Shown: positions 34,151 through 47,795, numbered from the stretch's first letter. The stretch: DNA of 62,000 nucleotides from Cristatella mucedo (GCA_009760855.2 WPIO01000045.1:2187501-2249500), one strand, 5' to 3'. Notes: a model not told the origin generated them from the sequence alone. Made by a program: numbers and translations.

Positions 34151-34759
34151 AGGCTGTTGAATTAGCTAACCTTACTTTACTTTGTAAAGAAGTTGATCAT
34201 ACTATAATTTGTTTGTTGAAGGCCAAACTTATTTGCATGTGATTTGAGAATCAAGGTCTGCCTTCTTACTATTGTCATTGCAACTTTTGTGGATTTAAAT
34301 TCAGCCACTAGAAAGCCAATTTCCAATCGGTTGCCTTCTCAGGATTGAACGTTCAAAGATAGAGCAGGCCACCCCTCAATCTTGCTATTACCGAGGGGCC
34401 GAATCTGCTGCCCAATCAGAGTCATGCCTGTTTTTCCAGTGACCGATTGTATTTTTGTGGTATATGACTAAGCAAATCGAAGCTGTTGTCTTTGACTGAC
34501 TAGGTACTTGGAAGCCACTAGATTTGCAGTTTTTTGTGTTCCGGTGGTTAGCTTAGCAAAGGCATCAACAGCACTTGGAGTTCTAAGAATTAGCTGCTCC
34601 GATTGATACTTTGAACGAATATGATTCGGACGCTAGGACTTGCACGTTGGCCAACCACCTTAAACTAAACGATGATAACCAAACTCACCATAGGAAACCC
34701 TATAAGTATGGCTGCAATTATTGACTGCACACTATTGGAGGTGCACAGTGGCCCATTCT
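34151..34759. other. Unique sequence, nothing recognised
   Basis: No exon or repeat family seen; AT-leaning DNA. Confidence 0.35.
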
Positions 34760-34930
34760 TGTAGTTCAAGTAACAAATAGGTCAGCTGATTCGTCAGCCT
34801 CATGTATATGGTAGTAGGAGTGCCTTTGCAGCAAATACACGTGCTTGCAGTGGGCAATAAATAATTGCTTGCTGCAGGACGCTGCGACCTGGGTCGTGAA
34901 GTCTGAGCCCCATCCCCCACCCTGCAAAAC
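34760..34930 (-). mobile_element. SINE-2 copy, minus strand
   Basis: Read on the minus strand: CACGACCCAGGTCGCAGCGT (B-box region), TTTATTGCCCACTGCAAGC (body) and GAGGCTGACGAATCAGCTG (tail), matching other SINE-2 copies. Confidence 0.62.
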
Positions 34931-37900
34931 CGGTCTTTGCTGGATGCCTCGCGGATAAAGTTAACACTGCAGTAACACAAGAGCTCATTTCTTACTTGAA
35001 TCGCCTGGCCTGTCTTGTGTGTGAGTTTTTCCCTGTAGGCTACAATCGTCAAGCTCAACCTGCCATGCTGCTTGTGCTCTGTCGTAGACTGCGCCTCCGT
35101 GTGAACCTTGCAGTTGCTCCAGTGTTGCTAGAGTGGCTAACATAACCGAATGACATAAATAATGTGCGCTAGTCCTCACTGCAGTGTGACCGAAATGGGT
35201 TGAGTTGGTAGTACCCATTAGTTTCTGGCGAAGGAGAGGCAAATTCTACCAGAAAATACCTTTGCAAAGAGGAAAAGTGGGCAGCAAACATGGCGTTTCA
35301 TCAATGCTGACGTACCTTGCTAAAACTAGCACAAGTATGGAAGAATGGCACAAGTATGGAACGCTAAAGTACTTTTGACCTCGCGGCGATATTTCCCAGA
35401 GGCCTAGCCTAGATGACTACCCTGGCAGCCTAATTTTGAGATGGTAGAGAAGCGATGAATTGGGGAATGAGAGAGAGGTGGGCATAGATTTCTGCCCACG
35501 CCAAAGGACAAATTTGGGGACCACATTCAGGGTAGTTTTGCAAGGGTGCTAATTTTTTCCAAGCTGTGTATACACTGCAATATTAAGAAGCGATTGCAAT
35601 CAGTTGCAATGGAAATGAGGAAGTGTTGCTGTTGCCCTAAGCTGACACTGATTGGGATGACTGGGCCAAACAATCTCAAGCCTTGAAGAATGCACTTGCT
35701 ATTGCCGGAGAATCTTGCAAAGATACTCTAGCTTATGGCAGATGTATGCTGAGCGAATCAATCATTGTGCAGAGCTTATGCTAGCAAGGTATATTTCCAG
35801 GACTGCTCATCATAAACATTTGGTTTCTAAAAAGCAAAAATTAGGCAGCCCACAATGAGCAAGGGACCACGCTCGCTGGATTTTGGCTGACTGGCCGAGA
35901 GTTGCATCGATTTATCAGTCCAAGTTCACCGTTTTCTGCACTCGCAGTGAATGTGAAGCAGTGATCGTGCGACTGCCTTCAGAACCGACCACCATCAGAA
36001 GACGATGCAGATCGGTGGTGGGGGAGTGATGGTATGCTGTATGTGATGATGTAGTGATGTATATCAATGCTGGCTCGAAGTTACCCTGGAATTGTGCATG
36101 AGTATCACGGTTGCCATGCCAACCCAACTACGTTAAGTTATTAGAATCGTGGTGTTGCCATTACTTGTTAGCCCAAGTTTTTTACTTATTAGATTCGGAA
36201 GCATAACATGTTTATCAATTATCATGGCTGTATGCTCATGTGAAACAAGGCATCCTGAAAGCAGTGTAGGATGAATTACACGAGAAAGCTGCCAACTTTC
36301 CTGCAAGCATGGCGGGTCGCTGAGTGTTAGGAAGGCACCTGTTAAGGATGCTAAGAGATATGTCCAATATTCGATGATCATCATTCAGCAACTCGTGTTG
36401 ATGATCTAGGTCGGTTAGAAATGGCCAGCAGTTCAACGTGTCGAAAATCTATCACTGGAGGTGAAAGGAGCTGCACCCGACCCGTATGTCAAGCACATAC
36501 TCAATAAGAGGAAAGACCAACGTTTTCACAAATGGTGTGACCCCGGGGGGGATGGGGTGGGGAAGGATCTTAAGGAACAGTGCCAAGGAGCTGAGCCGGC
36601 ACACCTCCTGGCAGGCCATGGCTGGTAGCACCTGCCTTTTGTGTAGCTGTCAACTTCGGAGAAGTGCACCTTTCGTTAATGCTTTTGTGCATGTCAGTGA
36701 ACACAATGGCTGAGCGACTAGCTCAGCCTGAGATGGGGTTGCAATTCGTGGTGAGCAGCTGTCTCTGTAACCTGGCAGTGGGCTGGCTGGTGCCTACATT
36801 CTCACTTGATTCTTAGCATTATTCATTTAATACCTAGTGTGATCACTGAGTCATGACAGCTTCCCGTGGTCACATTGCCAAAATAGCGATAGCCTCAAAT
36901 GCAGGGAAGCCTTCAATTGTGTATGCAGCAGCTGCTGGGGTAGGCTGAGGGGGAGGAGAGATGGTTGTTGGTGGTAGGTTTGGACGTGCTTGCTGTTTGA
37001 CCTGTCCAAACTGATCTGGGCTGCCCTGGCGCCTGAGCCTGCCCTGGCGCCTGAGCCTGCAGCCCCTACCCGTAGGCAGTGTACAAGGAAGCATTGGACA
37101 CAGGACTGTGTCTTGATGAGCCGCCGTGGATTGCTCGTTATGCTTGGCTTTGCGTGTATGCCCATGATTGCATATGCCCGTGAGTGCATGTGCCGCATGC
37201 CTGCGCCAGGCTGGCTGGCAGGCTGAGGGTAGCAGCAGCAGCCTCTCAGTAGGCTAGCTGGTGCTTTTTCAGCCTTACTTCTGAAGGAATTTGAACATTC
37301 GGTTGTGCTCCCAGGGTCTCTCAGCACTCTCGCGGTCACCTTCAACTCGAAAATCAGGGACTGGCACATTTTAACAGCTAGCATGCTTCCTCGGATATCT
37401 GTGTTTGTTCCTAGGCTGCAGCATCCAGAAGGGTGGGGAGGGGGAGTGTGGAAGTGAGAGCAGGACAGCAGGCACTCAGGGCAGCTGCCGTGCCGTGAAA
37501 GGCTGGGAGGAGCTGGGGCCTCTTTCAAGGGCACGATGTGGGAGAGAGGTGACAGCCCACTTTGGGAGTTGTCTGCCCTTACAGTCCTGCTCTGAGCAGC
37601 CGATAGGGATCAATAGAGAGAGCCTCCCAGCTCTGTGCCTTGGTTAGCTCATTCCTAATTTAGCCATGCTGCCGATTAGCAAGCAAGCCCCAAATTGAAT
37701 GTTGCATGCTGAGGCAGTTGTTGCCTCTGACTTCCAGCTCAGGCATCTTGGGCCATACTGCTTGAAAGTAGTTAGCTTTTATGGCTTGCTTTGTAGTTAG
37801 CTTTTATGGCTAGCTTTGCCCAGGCATCAGCCATGCCAGGCAGTGCTGAGCCAGGCCACCGTTGTACCCAGCTGGCCCTATGTAGGATTAAGTGGCTCAC

Positions 37901-39199
37901 TGTCACTGCCTCTCTGCAGCCGGCCCAATGCACTGAGCTTCTCATACACAGCTGCTGACCGACCCTGCTACCAAGCTGGTCGATCATCTGTCTGTCTCAG
38001 CTGCCAAGATTGCTTTCTGTCCAAGGTAACTTCTGTTGCTGCGTCTGCTGCTGAGGCTTCTGCTGCCGCGGCTTCTGCTGCCGCTGCAACTGTTGCTGAA
38101 GCTGCTGAGGCTGCTGCTGGGGAAAGGGCAGGGGGCCATATAATGCTAGCGAGTGTACACTAGCAACTAGTAGCACTTCTAACTCTAGAGACGCATGCCA
38201 ACTTCTAACTCTAGAGATGCATGCCAACCACTGCTTCCAGGACATTGGCCACAGCATACAATTGCCACAGATTCCGGGAGCAGCATATCTAATGTTTCCG
38301 AAAAGTTTTTGTCTGCACTGTGAGTCCCAATGATTCCAGCGTGTATACAATGAGTTTACAAATAGCACGATGTCATGCGAATTCATTTGTCATTATTATG
38401 CAAGCAGAAGCATGTTTGCTCAGTGGTATCCTACAACAAGCGCTAGCATCTCAATAACCGCATTGCACGCCTTTATTGTAATTCGATAGCAAGTTAAGTC
38501 TATGTGATAATGTAGTGAAAAACAACTATCGTAAGATTCTAACTGCAAGATGAACTGCTTAAAAGGCGCCGTTGAACTGACGGCAGTCACGTGCACAGGG
38601 GCCCCGGCTGCGCCTTGTAGAACAAAACTCATCGATTTTACTCAGAACTGTACAACTTGTGCACGCAGATTTACAATTATTATAATGTGTGAATGCCTGC
38701 CAGCAGCTAAAGCATGATCTGCCGTCAGTGGCCTGCATGCAGTTTGGGGCTTCTGTTAGTGCTTGGGGAGTGGCTGCTGGCAGTGGTGCAGGCATCGGTC
38801 TCAGTGCCAGGGCCAGCTGGTTGCTAACTACCTAAGAAATCGGCTGAAGGAAATAGAGGCCATGAAACTAAGCATCCAGGCATGGCATCAGTAGCAGCAG
38901 GCTAAGGCAGCAGGCAGCTGCAGCAGGCTAAGGCAGCAGGCAGCTGCAGCAGGCTGAAGGAGCAGGGGTAGGAGCAGCTGGAGCAGTGGCACTTGTGAGC
39001 TCCTAACAGCATCACTCACAGAGCAGCAGCATGTAATTGGCAATTATCTGCATCATCATCTCCCTTTGCATGCCCATTTGCCCCTGCCATTAGATCTGGC
39101 TGCCCAAGCTACGGTGCAGGCCACCCACCCTCTTACTCTCCTTCCTTCGAGCGTTGCCACTGCCTTCTAAATGCCATTTTCCGTGCAGGACCGCTAGCT
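34931..39199. other. Long region without a supported gene
   Basis: No exon could be supported. Small tandem duplications occur at 37018-37058 (18-bp unit), 38175-38227 (26-bp unit) and about 38890-38955 (GCAGCAGGCTAAGGCA unit). The longest frame, minus strand 36851-37534 (227 codons), is rich in Ser, Leu and Pro. It has no domain and overlaps the tandem repeat, so I do not call it a gene. Confidence 0.35.
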
Positions 39200-39851
39200 A
39201 ACGGCTGCTGCCTGCTGTGCAGGTGCCTGCTCGCCAAGCCCTGCCGCTCACCGGCTCTGTCTGGGCCTTGCCCTCGGGGAGGGGGAGCTGCACAAAGTTT
39301 GCTAATCGATCGTCAGTTGCATGCACACGTGTCTGGGTCGGTCTGTTACCTCTGTCCCCGTGGGCACTGCTTACCTTTGCTCGAGCCGCTAGCAGCTGCT
39401 AGCTGCTGCTGCTGATGCTGCAGCAGCCATCGCCGACTGTGCACCCTGCTTCAGGGAACACGCGAGCCTCTCCTTGCCGGCCGCCTTGACGGCCGCCGTT
39501 GTAAACGTCAACTTAATGCGACTGGTTGTGTCGCCCGTCTTCAGGTTCTGCCGCCGCTCGTGCCAGCAGCAGGAGCAGCCTCGAAGCGGTGTCCTGCTTC
39601 AGCGGCTGCCTCAGAAGCAGCCGGCCACGCGGTGCAAGTGCCCGGAGTACCGGCGGCACAACGCCGTCTGACGACACCGACCGACAGACGCCGCCGCTGT
39701 CGCTGTCACATCTGTCTGTGCGCACTGTTAGCGCTCGCTCGGCTGATGGACATGGACTGCGAGGCTTGATGCCTGCCGCCTGCCCGACCGCTCGCTACGC
39801 CACTGCGCCTTAAAGCGGCCGCAGGTGCCACCGCCGAACGAGGCCGGCGCC
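39200..39851 (+). promoter_or_regulatory. GC-rich leader region of the ASK gene
   Basis: This lies directly upstream of the first recognised ASK codon. It is GC-rich with raised CpG (39470-39850). In the ASK frame the sequence is closed by TAG near 39727 and TGA near 39744, then open to the ATG at 39852 without a clear better start. I read it as promoter plus 5' UTR, or as a 5' UTR exon joined to a distant promoter such as CpG-rich block 3. No TATA box is evident. Confidence 0.4.
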
Positions 39852-39994
39852 ATGTCGGCGCACAGTGCAACGCGGCAGGACAGCCTCTCCAACTCGAAGA
39901 TGACAGTGGCCTTTGTGGAGGGCTCGGCCTACAACAGCCCCGACCAAGTGGTACAGGAGAACATAAAAACCGAGCTGAAGAATGCATGCGACTG
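39852..39994 (+). CDS. MAP3K5-like: ASK-type MAP3K, exon 1 (start codon)
   Basis: This is the first coding exon of an apoptosis signal-regulating kinase (MAP3K5/6/15 family), a stress-activated kinase upstream of JNK and p38. ATG at 39852 has G at -3 (GGCGCCATGT). The codons encode about 16 variable residues, then MTVAFVEGSAYNS, which lines up with the first strand of the N-terminal DRHyd-like domain (TVAYVINEA in vertebrate ASK1). An amphipathic stretch QENIKTELKNACD follows. It ends in GACTG before GTGAGT; the split codon is completed by C from exon 2. The leader before the domain is much shorter than the ~90 residues of human ASK1, so an upstream exon or alternative start remains possible. 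Confidence 0.82.
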
Positions 39995-41923
39995 GTGAGT
40001 TTGAGCTGCTGCTACCCACCGACCTGTGAATGGGAGGGAGGGGTATTGCCTCCACGCCTCGTATAGATCTTTTGAATGCTCTGTTTAGGTTAATCTAGGG
40101 CATCACCGGTTCCACACCATTATCATACTAGATTTATAGGGTCTCCTTTTTTTACTTTGCCGAATTCCATCTTTTGACAGTCTTGTGGTGGCATGCCACT
40201 GGTTGTGGTCACCTCTCTTTCTTTTGATTGCTTTCTTGCCCCTTTGTATTACCTCAACCATTAATCATTGCTACTTATTCCACACTGCAATTGACAGTAG
40301 TCATGCACACTTGTTTGTTGCCTGAGTAACATGGCTGCGTGCACGAATCTCTGGTGACCAAGCAGTTTCCTGTTGGCTCTTTGCTGGTGCTGGGGGGATC
40401 CCATTTAAAAGAAAATATTCCGTGACAAGGACTTCACGAAGACCTGGCAGACTTGATATAGAACATTGCGACAGCGGTTTATTTTCATGGGAGAAGAGAC
40501 CGTACTGCATCTGCAGCAATGTCTTGTTGTTGCTGTTCGAAATGTTGCTTGTTCGACTGCAATTCTTGCGAGTATCAAGCTGCATATGCAGCAAAACTCT
40601 CGACGACTGTTCACTGCATGCTGCAGCTGCATTGCTCCTCATTCGTTGCTGGAGTGGACCGCTCAGGTTCGGCCTCGTGCGCTGTCGTGCCCGCAGTCCC
40701 AGTTCTTTCAAGTCCACCTACACCAGGGCGCTTTGGCTGGTACGGAGCAGGTAGCATGTGCTTAGCCACTTGGGCTAATGCCACCGCCAAGGTCAAGGCT
40801 GCCGAGTGCAAAGTGCCCTGTTTTTGCCTGCCCTGCAATGCTGGATGCTAGACCACCGGTTCCATTAAATTGTTCCTGAGATCTCATGAGATTTGGTATG
40901 ATCGTTCTGCAAATTGTGGATTGTCTTGCCACTTTTCTTTTGGCTCGATAGTAGCATCTGCCGAAATGCCGACTCGAACTGGTGGCAAGTTGCAAGGGTC
41001 CCATGGGCTAGGTCAAGGCGCACCAAGGCACTGGAGTCATTGGCTTACGCTAGTCTTTTGTAGTACACCTCTTCTCAACAAATCAATAAGTAGATGGTCA
41101 ATAAGCTGTGTAAAGCAACCGGGATGCTCGAGGTATGCTTATATTAGTTTATTTCCGGACGTACCTATGTATGCACTATGTGAATATGTAAGATGTGCTC
41201 TAGCTTACATCTTCTGTCTCTTAGATCCCCGAAATTAACGATCTGCGATGCAGCAGCAGGCTCACCGGTGGCTGTCAAACAGCTAGGCAGGAAACAGTCG
41301 GCTAGCGATGACAACGAATTTTTGCTTGCTTATACACATGCAAGAATCCAGCACGCCCCTGCAGCTGGGCGATGCAGCTGCTCCAGGGGGATATTATCCA
41401 GAAGTGCTTAAAGGGGATGCCTGAAACTAGATCTTTCCCGAGCCAGCCAATCATAGTGTTGTTCTTGGGGGCTCGGCTCGTGGGGACAGCAACGGCCCGG
41501 AAGTGCTCCCCCTCTCTAATGCCCTAGACTACAGCCTCCCCCCCCCCGAGCAGCCCCTTGGCATAAGCATACTCACGCATCACACAGCTAGCTGTCAAAA
41601 TCTGATCGGGCCCACCATGTGGAAAATCTCTCAAGCCAGTTAGAACTCCTTCATGTGACAAGATGTGGCTGCCGGTAGCCTTGCGTGGCTGTACTAGCGA
41701 CGGTGCGGTGCTGCCTGCTAGAGTGTCGTGCGATTCGCCGAGTCCAAGAGGCGCTCACTTACGAGAGCGAGACTGGCCGGGTTCGCACCAGCTGCAAGCT
41801 CCTTTACCTCACGAGCTGGCAGCGACCCGACCAGGCGAGCCAAGCAGCCAGCAGCAGTGGCAGCAGCTTCCGAGGGAGGTGCTGTCACGCCCCGTCCTGA
41901 CGTCACTTGCGAAACTCTTTCAG

Positions 41924-42146
41924 CCTGGACGTGACATTCCTAACCGTGCCATTCGACAAGCTTGACTTTGGCGAGACGAATGCGCTGGACGTGTTCTACA
42001 ATGCCGACGTGGCCATCGTCGACCTGACCAACAAGAAGCAGCACTTCACGCTGCGCTATCGCGTCGGAGTGAGGCAGAGCTGCGGCATGACGTCATACTT
42101 CACCCTGTTTCGCGACGAGGATCGGGACGAAACACTCGCCATGCGG
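41924..42146 (+). CDS. MAP3K5-like: ASK-type MAP3K, exon 2 (DRHyd-like domain core)
   Basis: Acceptor CTCTTTCAG precedes 41924, and the first C completes the Cys codon from exon 1. The exon encodes the most conserved ASK signature of the window: VPFDKLDFGET, then ALDVFYNADVAIVDL, then RYRVGVRQSCGMTSYFTLF. Vertebrate ASK1 has the same KLDFGET / FYNADIAVVE / LGVRESF string in the thioredoxin-interacting N-terminal region. It ends ATGCGG with donor GTAGGC, phase 0. This exon alone makes the family assignment firm. MAP3K5, 6 and 15 cannot be separated, and the gene probably predates that vertebrate split. Confidence 0.95.
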
Positions 42147-43403
42147 GTAGGCCGCCAGTCGCCAGGCCCTACCCCCCAGGCGCCGGCTGGTGCACAGCAG
42201 CCAAGCGCTGCCCCAGGCTGCACAGGCACTGATGATGGGAAGGCAGACCTCGCGCGCTGCCCAGCCCCTTCAGTGCCTGTGGTGGCCCCCCCCCCCCCGG
42301 CGGGCGACTGCAAGCTCTTTCTGCCTGAGCAGCCCCCCACACAGACACGTGACACCACACACTACCCACATGCTTCGATAGCAGCCAGCTGCTAGCAGTC
42401 GGGGCAGCTCTGGCATCGTGCTGTTTGCAAAGTGCTTCGTGGCTGGCCTCAACCTATTTCTGACACGGTCGTGAAGAGTGACCGCTTGCCTTGGCTATAT
42501 CCGGAGTGCTCCCATTAGGCAGAAGCACGACCATGCTGCTGCTGCTGCTGCTGGAGGAGGCTGCTGCTTTTGCCTGCTTGCATTTGGCTTTGCAGCAGCA
42601 GCAGCTAGAGGATGTCCGATTGGACGGGAAAGGGTGCAGCCTGAGATCAGATGCCAGAAAGCTGGCTGCAGCAGTCTGCATGCTTGAATGATTGGGAGTT
42701 GAAAAGGGAGCTGCTGCTGCTGCTTGTGCTACCAGAATCTGCTGACGATGCCACCCTGGATGCGTCGGCTTGAAAATCTCTGTACTTGACATAGGGCCGA
42801 TATTGCGCATCTGTCGAGACACATGCAAAACCCGTCGTAAGAATGATTGTTCGTGGTACTGGTCGGTATGCAATGACTCAGCAGCTCTGATACCAGCTGC
42901 TCTCAAGCCTGTTGCTTGTGTTGTAGATCAGTTCTTCAAGTAGGCTGCTAGTATTTCCGGCTTCGGTATTGTGGAGACAGCAGAAATCGTGTTTCACCAC
43001 GGACTACAGTTTTGCGGAACTTTTTCATATATTTGCATCTGCATAAATATATTTGTATATATGTATGTATTTGTATAAAGTATGAGTGCATATATGCACT
43101 AGGATATCAACCTATTAATGTTCGAATGCGCTTCCCTTGCAAATGCCCTGTTAACTAAAGTCACCGATTTGCAAGCCTAGGCTGACCAATGGGCAGAGAG
43201 CCCATGCAATTTGGATGCATTAAATGAATTAACAAATGCACTCATTGTTGAAATTAAAAATGGTAAGATTAAGAACATTTTCTATTCATTCAAAAAGGAT
43301 TTATTGAATATTAAGGATTTTTTTAATCTTCAATTAAATTATATATATTAATTTGAAATTGAGATGAAATGCCAGCTAGAGCTCACGAGCTAGGTCAGCG
43401 GGC

Positions 43404-44269
43404 AAGGCTTTGCTGTTGTAATAGGTGATGCTATTGTGCGACCTTCACCACGTGCTCGTAATCTAGGTGTCGTGTTCGACAGCTGCCTCAATTTCAAAAG
43501 CTTCATTCAGAAGACTGCCTCTACAGCTAGCCATCACATCCGATCCCTATCCAAGATTAGAAGCTGTCTCCCACAGTGGCTTGTAAAAAATTTAACTAGC
43601 TCTTTAGTTCTGTCTCGGCTTGATTATTGTAATTCCCTTTTGGCTGGGCTACCAAAGAAAGCTATTATGCCACTACAGCGGACTATGAATATGGCTGCAA
43701 GGCTGGTCTTCAAGTCCCAGCGGTTTGAGCACGTGTCACCTCTGCTGAAAGAGCTAGGATGGTTGCCGGTTGAGCAAAGGATACAGAGCAAAGTTCTTAC
43801 GCTGACCCACAAGGCCCGCCACGGCTTGGCTCCTTCGTACCTAGCTGAACTGCTGCATCAGTTTCAGCCTGTTTGCGGTTTCAGGTCCTGTGTGGACAAT
43901 AAATTAGCTGTCCCATTCCTCCACTTAAAGACAGTTGGCGACAGAAGCTTTAGCTCTGCAGGTCCTAGACTGTGGAACTCGCTTCCACAATTCTTATGCA
44001 ACGACATCTACTCTCCAACTGCCGACTATGGCACATCTTTTTCAGCGGTCCTGAACTGCTACTTCCATGCTACTCACTACTTCAACTGCTCTCCTGACTC
44101 TGCTATGCTTCCCACTTTCTCTTTGTTTCGTGAGACGAAGTCTGTTGACTACCGAAAGCCACTTAGGCTGTGAGTGCGCTATACAAAACTCTCCTGCGTA
44201 ACACCCACATAGTCTTTATGACTTTGTGGAGTTACTGACGGAGATACATTACATTACATTACATTCATG
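43404..44269 (+). mobile_element. LINE-B copy 3 in ASK intron 2, long open C-terminus
   Basis: 5'-truncated at the codons for GFAVVIGDAIV. It is open for 245 codons (43436-44173) through RPSPRARNLGVVFDSCLNF, LVLSRLDYCNSLLAGLPKKA, PSYLAELLHQFQPVCGF and AGPRLWNSLPQFLCND to its own stop. The 3' UTR ends in three to four ATTAC units (44250-44267). The intact frame and clean terminal repeat mark it as the youngest LINE-B here. It is in the same orientation as the host gene. Confidence 0.9.
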
Positions 44270-44371
44270 GCCTGCCTTAATAAGGAAAGTTTTAAGCTGT
44301 TCGTGATTTTACACAAGTAAAGGGTAGTGTTGATATATTTATACACAGATTACAGCAATCTCTCCTTGCAG

Positions 44372-44647
44372 AAATCATGTACTGGTACTGGCTACTCATT
44401 CTTTCCCTACAATGTGGACAGCCAAGGCACGATTTACATCACAGACGCGGCAGCCGGCTTCACTGGCATCGTCGATCCTGCAGGCTTGCCCATCAAGCCC
44501 AATGCCAAGGTCACGCTTCGCTCGCGGATAAAGCGTGCCCTTCAGGATGTGGAGAAGAACACGCGAAACAACCGACGCGACAAGATCATTGCCGACATAC
44601 GCAAAGCTCGCAAGGAGTACAAGGACGATGTGCCGCAGCTCAAGAAG
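44372..44647 (+). CDS. MAP3K5-like: ASK-type MAP3K, exon 3
   Basis: Acceptor CTCCTTGCAG. Encodes 92 codons in phase 0. It begins KSCTGTGYSFFPYNV, matching the CTGNYTFVPYM segment of ASK1, continues with a DSQGTIYITD strand and a hydrophobic loop, and ends with RRDKIIADIRKARKEYK, equivalent to ESILNDIRKARNLY. This is the end of the DRHyd-like domain and the first helix of the TRAF-binding regulatory region. Donor AAG then GTATAC at 44648 is acceptable but not strong. Intron 3 is 242 bp. Confidence 0.93.
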
Positions 44648-44889
44648 GTATACGCTGCTCTTCCGTCGTTGTCTCTGTGTGGCCGTTCGATCGGCCTTCA
44701 CCCCACATCCCCCATTGATGCTCACCTGCCTGCCATCCTCATTGATAGTGGGGTTGGTGGTGTTTACGAAGTTGGGCACACCTCGAGGGTTCGTCAGCCT
44801 GCTGGTTGTCTGTTTGCCGAGTCATGTCAGCCGTTGCTGCTGGTCGAGCTTTGTTCCGACTGAAATCGCCGCTCGGGTGCTCGCTGTAG

Positions 44890-44982
44890 GCCCTGCAGGC
44901 CATGAAGAACCGAATCGACGACTTCCAGCTCTGCTCACCCGACGTCGTGTCCAATCTGCTGCTGGCCTACTGCGACATACAG
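44890..44982 (+). CDS. MAP3K5-like: ASK-type MAP3K, exon 4
   Basis: Encodes 31 codons: ALQAMKNRIDDFQ, then DVVSNLLLAYCDIQ, matching RQRVDNIEVLTADIV / INLLLSYRDIQ of ASK1 in the TPR-like helical region. The acceptor CTGTAG gives a start at 44890. An in-phase alternative CTGCAG 9 bases later (start 44899) would drop ALQ, so this is a NAGN-type tandem choice. Donor CAG then GTGCCG. Intron 4, about 2.0 kb, contains the large polypurine satellite. Confidence 0.9.
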
Positions 44983-45242
44983 GTGCCGACCCGCCCCCTG
45001 CAGCCGGCCTCTTTCCTCTCTCAGCACGAGCCGTTTTTAGGATTAGCGTCAAGCTGCTCGGTTCAAACTGCCAGACAGCATGCATTTAATTGCAGCCTCA
45101 CCCCCCCCCCCGTTTCGCAGGCTTGCACTTTACATTCGATTTTTGGCAGCCAACAGAGCCCATATTTTAGCTGTCTGACGAATGTTATCGATTGAGTTTT
45201 ATTGCCAGTTTAATCTTTTGTTGACCGGCTACAGCACCAACC

Positions 45243-46800
<1,558 letters not shown>

Positions 46801-47014
46801 AAGAGGGAGGCACAGACAGACAGACAGACATACACAGTCTGAGAGTGAAAGTGGGCACGCCTAGTCGGCTCACATGTCTTGGGATGTTCGTCATCGGCCT
46901 CGTTCGTTCGTTCATTCATCCTGCAGCCCTTTAGTGCTACCGTGGGGGGTCAATCGAGTGCTGCGATGGCCTGCACTGCTGCTGCTGCTTCACCATAAAG
47001 TTGCTCTTCCTTAG

Positions 47015-47133
47015 GACTATGACGCCATGGTGAAGTTCGTCGAGACACTGGAACAGTGCCGCGAGGTCATGCCTGACGACGGCGTAGAGGATGTGATAAA
47101 CATCCAGCACCAGTATGCATTTGCGCTGAACAG
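47015..47133 (+). CDS. MAP3K5-like: ASK-type MAP3K, exon 5
   Basis: Acceptor CTTCCTTAG. Encodes DYDAMVKFVETLEQC, an acidic loop (MPDDGVEDV), then HQYAFALNR, matching DYDSIVKLVETLEKLP and FHYAFALNRR in vertebrate ASK1. It ends AACAG before GTGGGC; the split Arg codon is completed by exon 6. Length 119, phase 2. It belongs to the TPR-like TRAF-binding region. Confidence 0.94.
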
Positions 47134-47290
47134 GTGGGCATGTTGGCACGCTGTTGCCATGCTGTTCGTCGTGCGGCGTTGAGCAAAGGTCGCCGGTGGT
47201 CGGGCGAGCTCAACGCGCGCAAGGCTCATTGTGCTTTAGTCTGCCGCATGCAGCCGCCGAGAGGGCTAGGCTCGGCACTCGTGGTTGCAG

Positions 47291-47464
47291 GCGGAACAAG
47301 GAAGGCGACCGAGCCAAGGCGCTGGTGGTGATCAAGAAAGTCATCAGCAAGATGGGCAAGGAGATCGTTCCCGACGTTGTGTGTCTGTGCGGGCGCATCT
47401 ACAAGGACAAATTCGTCGAGACGGACTGCTCCGACAACGAGGCGCGCGACGAGGCCATAAAGTG
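47291..47464 (+). CDS. MAP3K5-like: ASK-type MAP3K, exon 6
   Basis: Acceptor GTGGTTGCAG. Completes the Arg, then RNKEGDRAKALVVIKKV (ASK1 RNLPGDRAKALDIM), PDVVCLCGRIYKDKF (ASK1 DMYCLVGRIYKDMF) and EARDEAIKW. The donor is placed after AAGTG, before GTGCGA. That site is weak, but it splits the Trp codon exactly so that exon 7 continues W-YRKAF, matching WFKKAF in ASK1. The open frame runs on past it for about 90 codons without homology; that is intron. Confidence 0.9.
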
Positions 47465-47705
47465 GTGCGAGCTGCAGGCGGCCCGCGATCGCAGTCGGTG
47501 CCGCCTGCAGGAGGTCTCGAACTCGGGCGAAGCGTCAGCCGAGTGTCAGGCGCTGCGAGTTGGACTCAGCGCCCTGGCAGTCCTTCTTCCTGCTGCGTGC
47601 CCAATCCGTGGCCTCGAGATGTCAACTCCTCTTCGCCCGGCGGCTTTTAGCTGCCTGCAGGTCGCTCGCGAGGCGCTTTATTGCAGACGCAGCTTCCCGA
47701 GCTGG

Positions 47706-47795
47706 AGATGGGTGGGATTGGGGATAGGGTGGGATTGGGGATAGGGTGGGATTGGGGATAGGGTGGGATTTGGGATAGGGTGGGATTGGGTAGCA
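47706..47795. repeat. G-rich minisatellite, 18-bp unit
   Basis: Four to five copies of GGGATTGGGGATAGGGTG, the last ones slightly changed. The runs of three to four G on the plus strand could form G-quadruplex structures in the ASK pre-mRNA (intron 6). Confidence 0.9.

Noticed and set aside
36851-37534. 227-codon minus-strand frame
   Set aside because: No recognisable domain; it crosses a small tandem repeat and is low in complexity. A chance frame is more likely, though a homology search could overturn this.
47465-47744. Continuation of the ASK exon 6 frame for about 90 codons
   Set aside because: Homology stops exactly at the Trp split by the GTGCGA donor and resumes in phase at 49572, so the extension is intron read-through.
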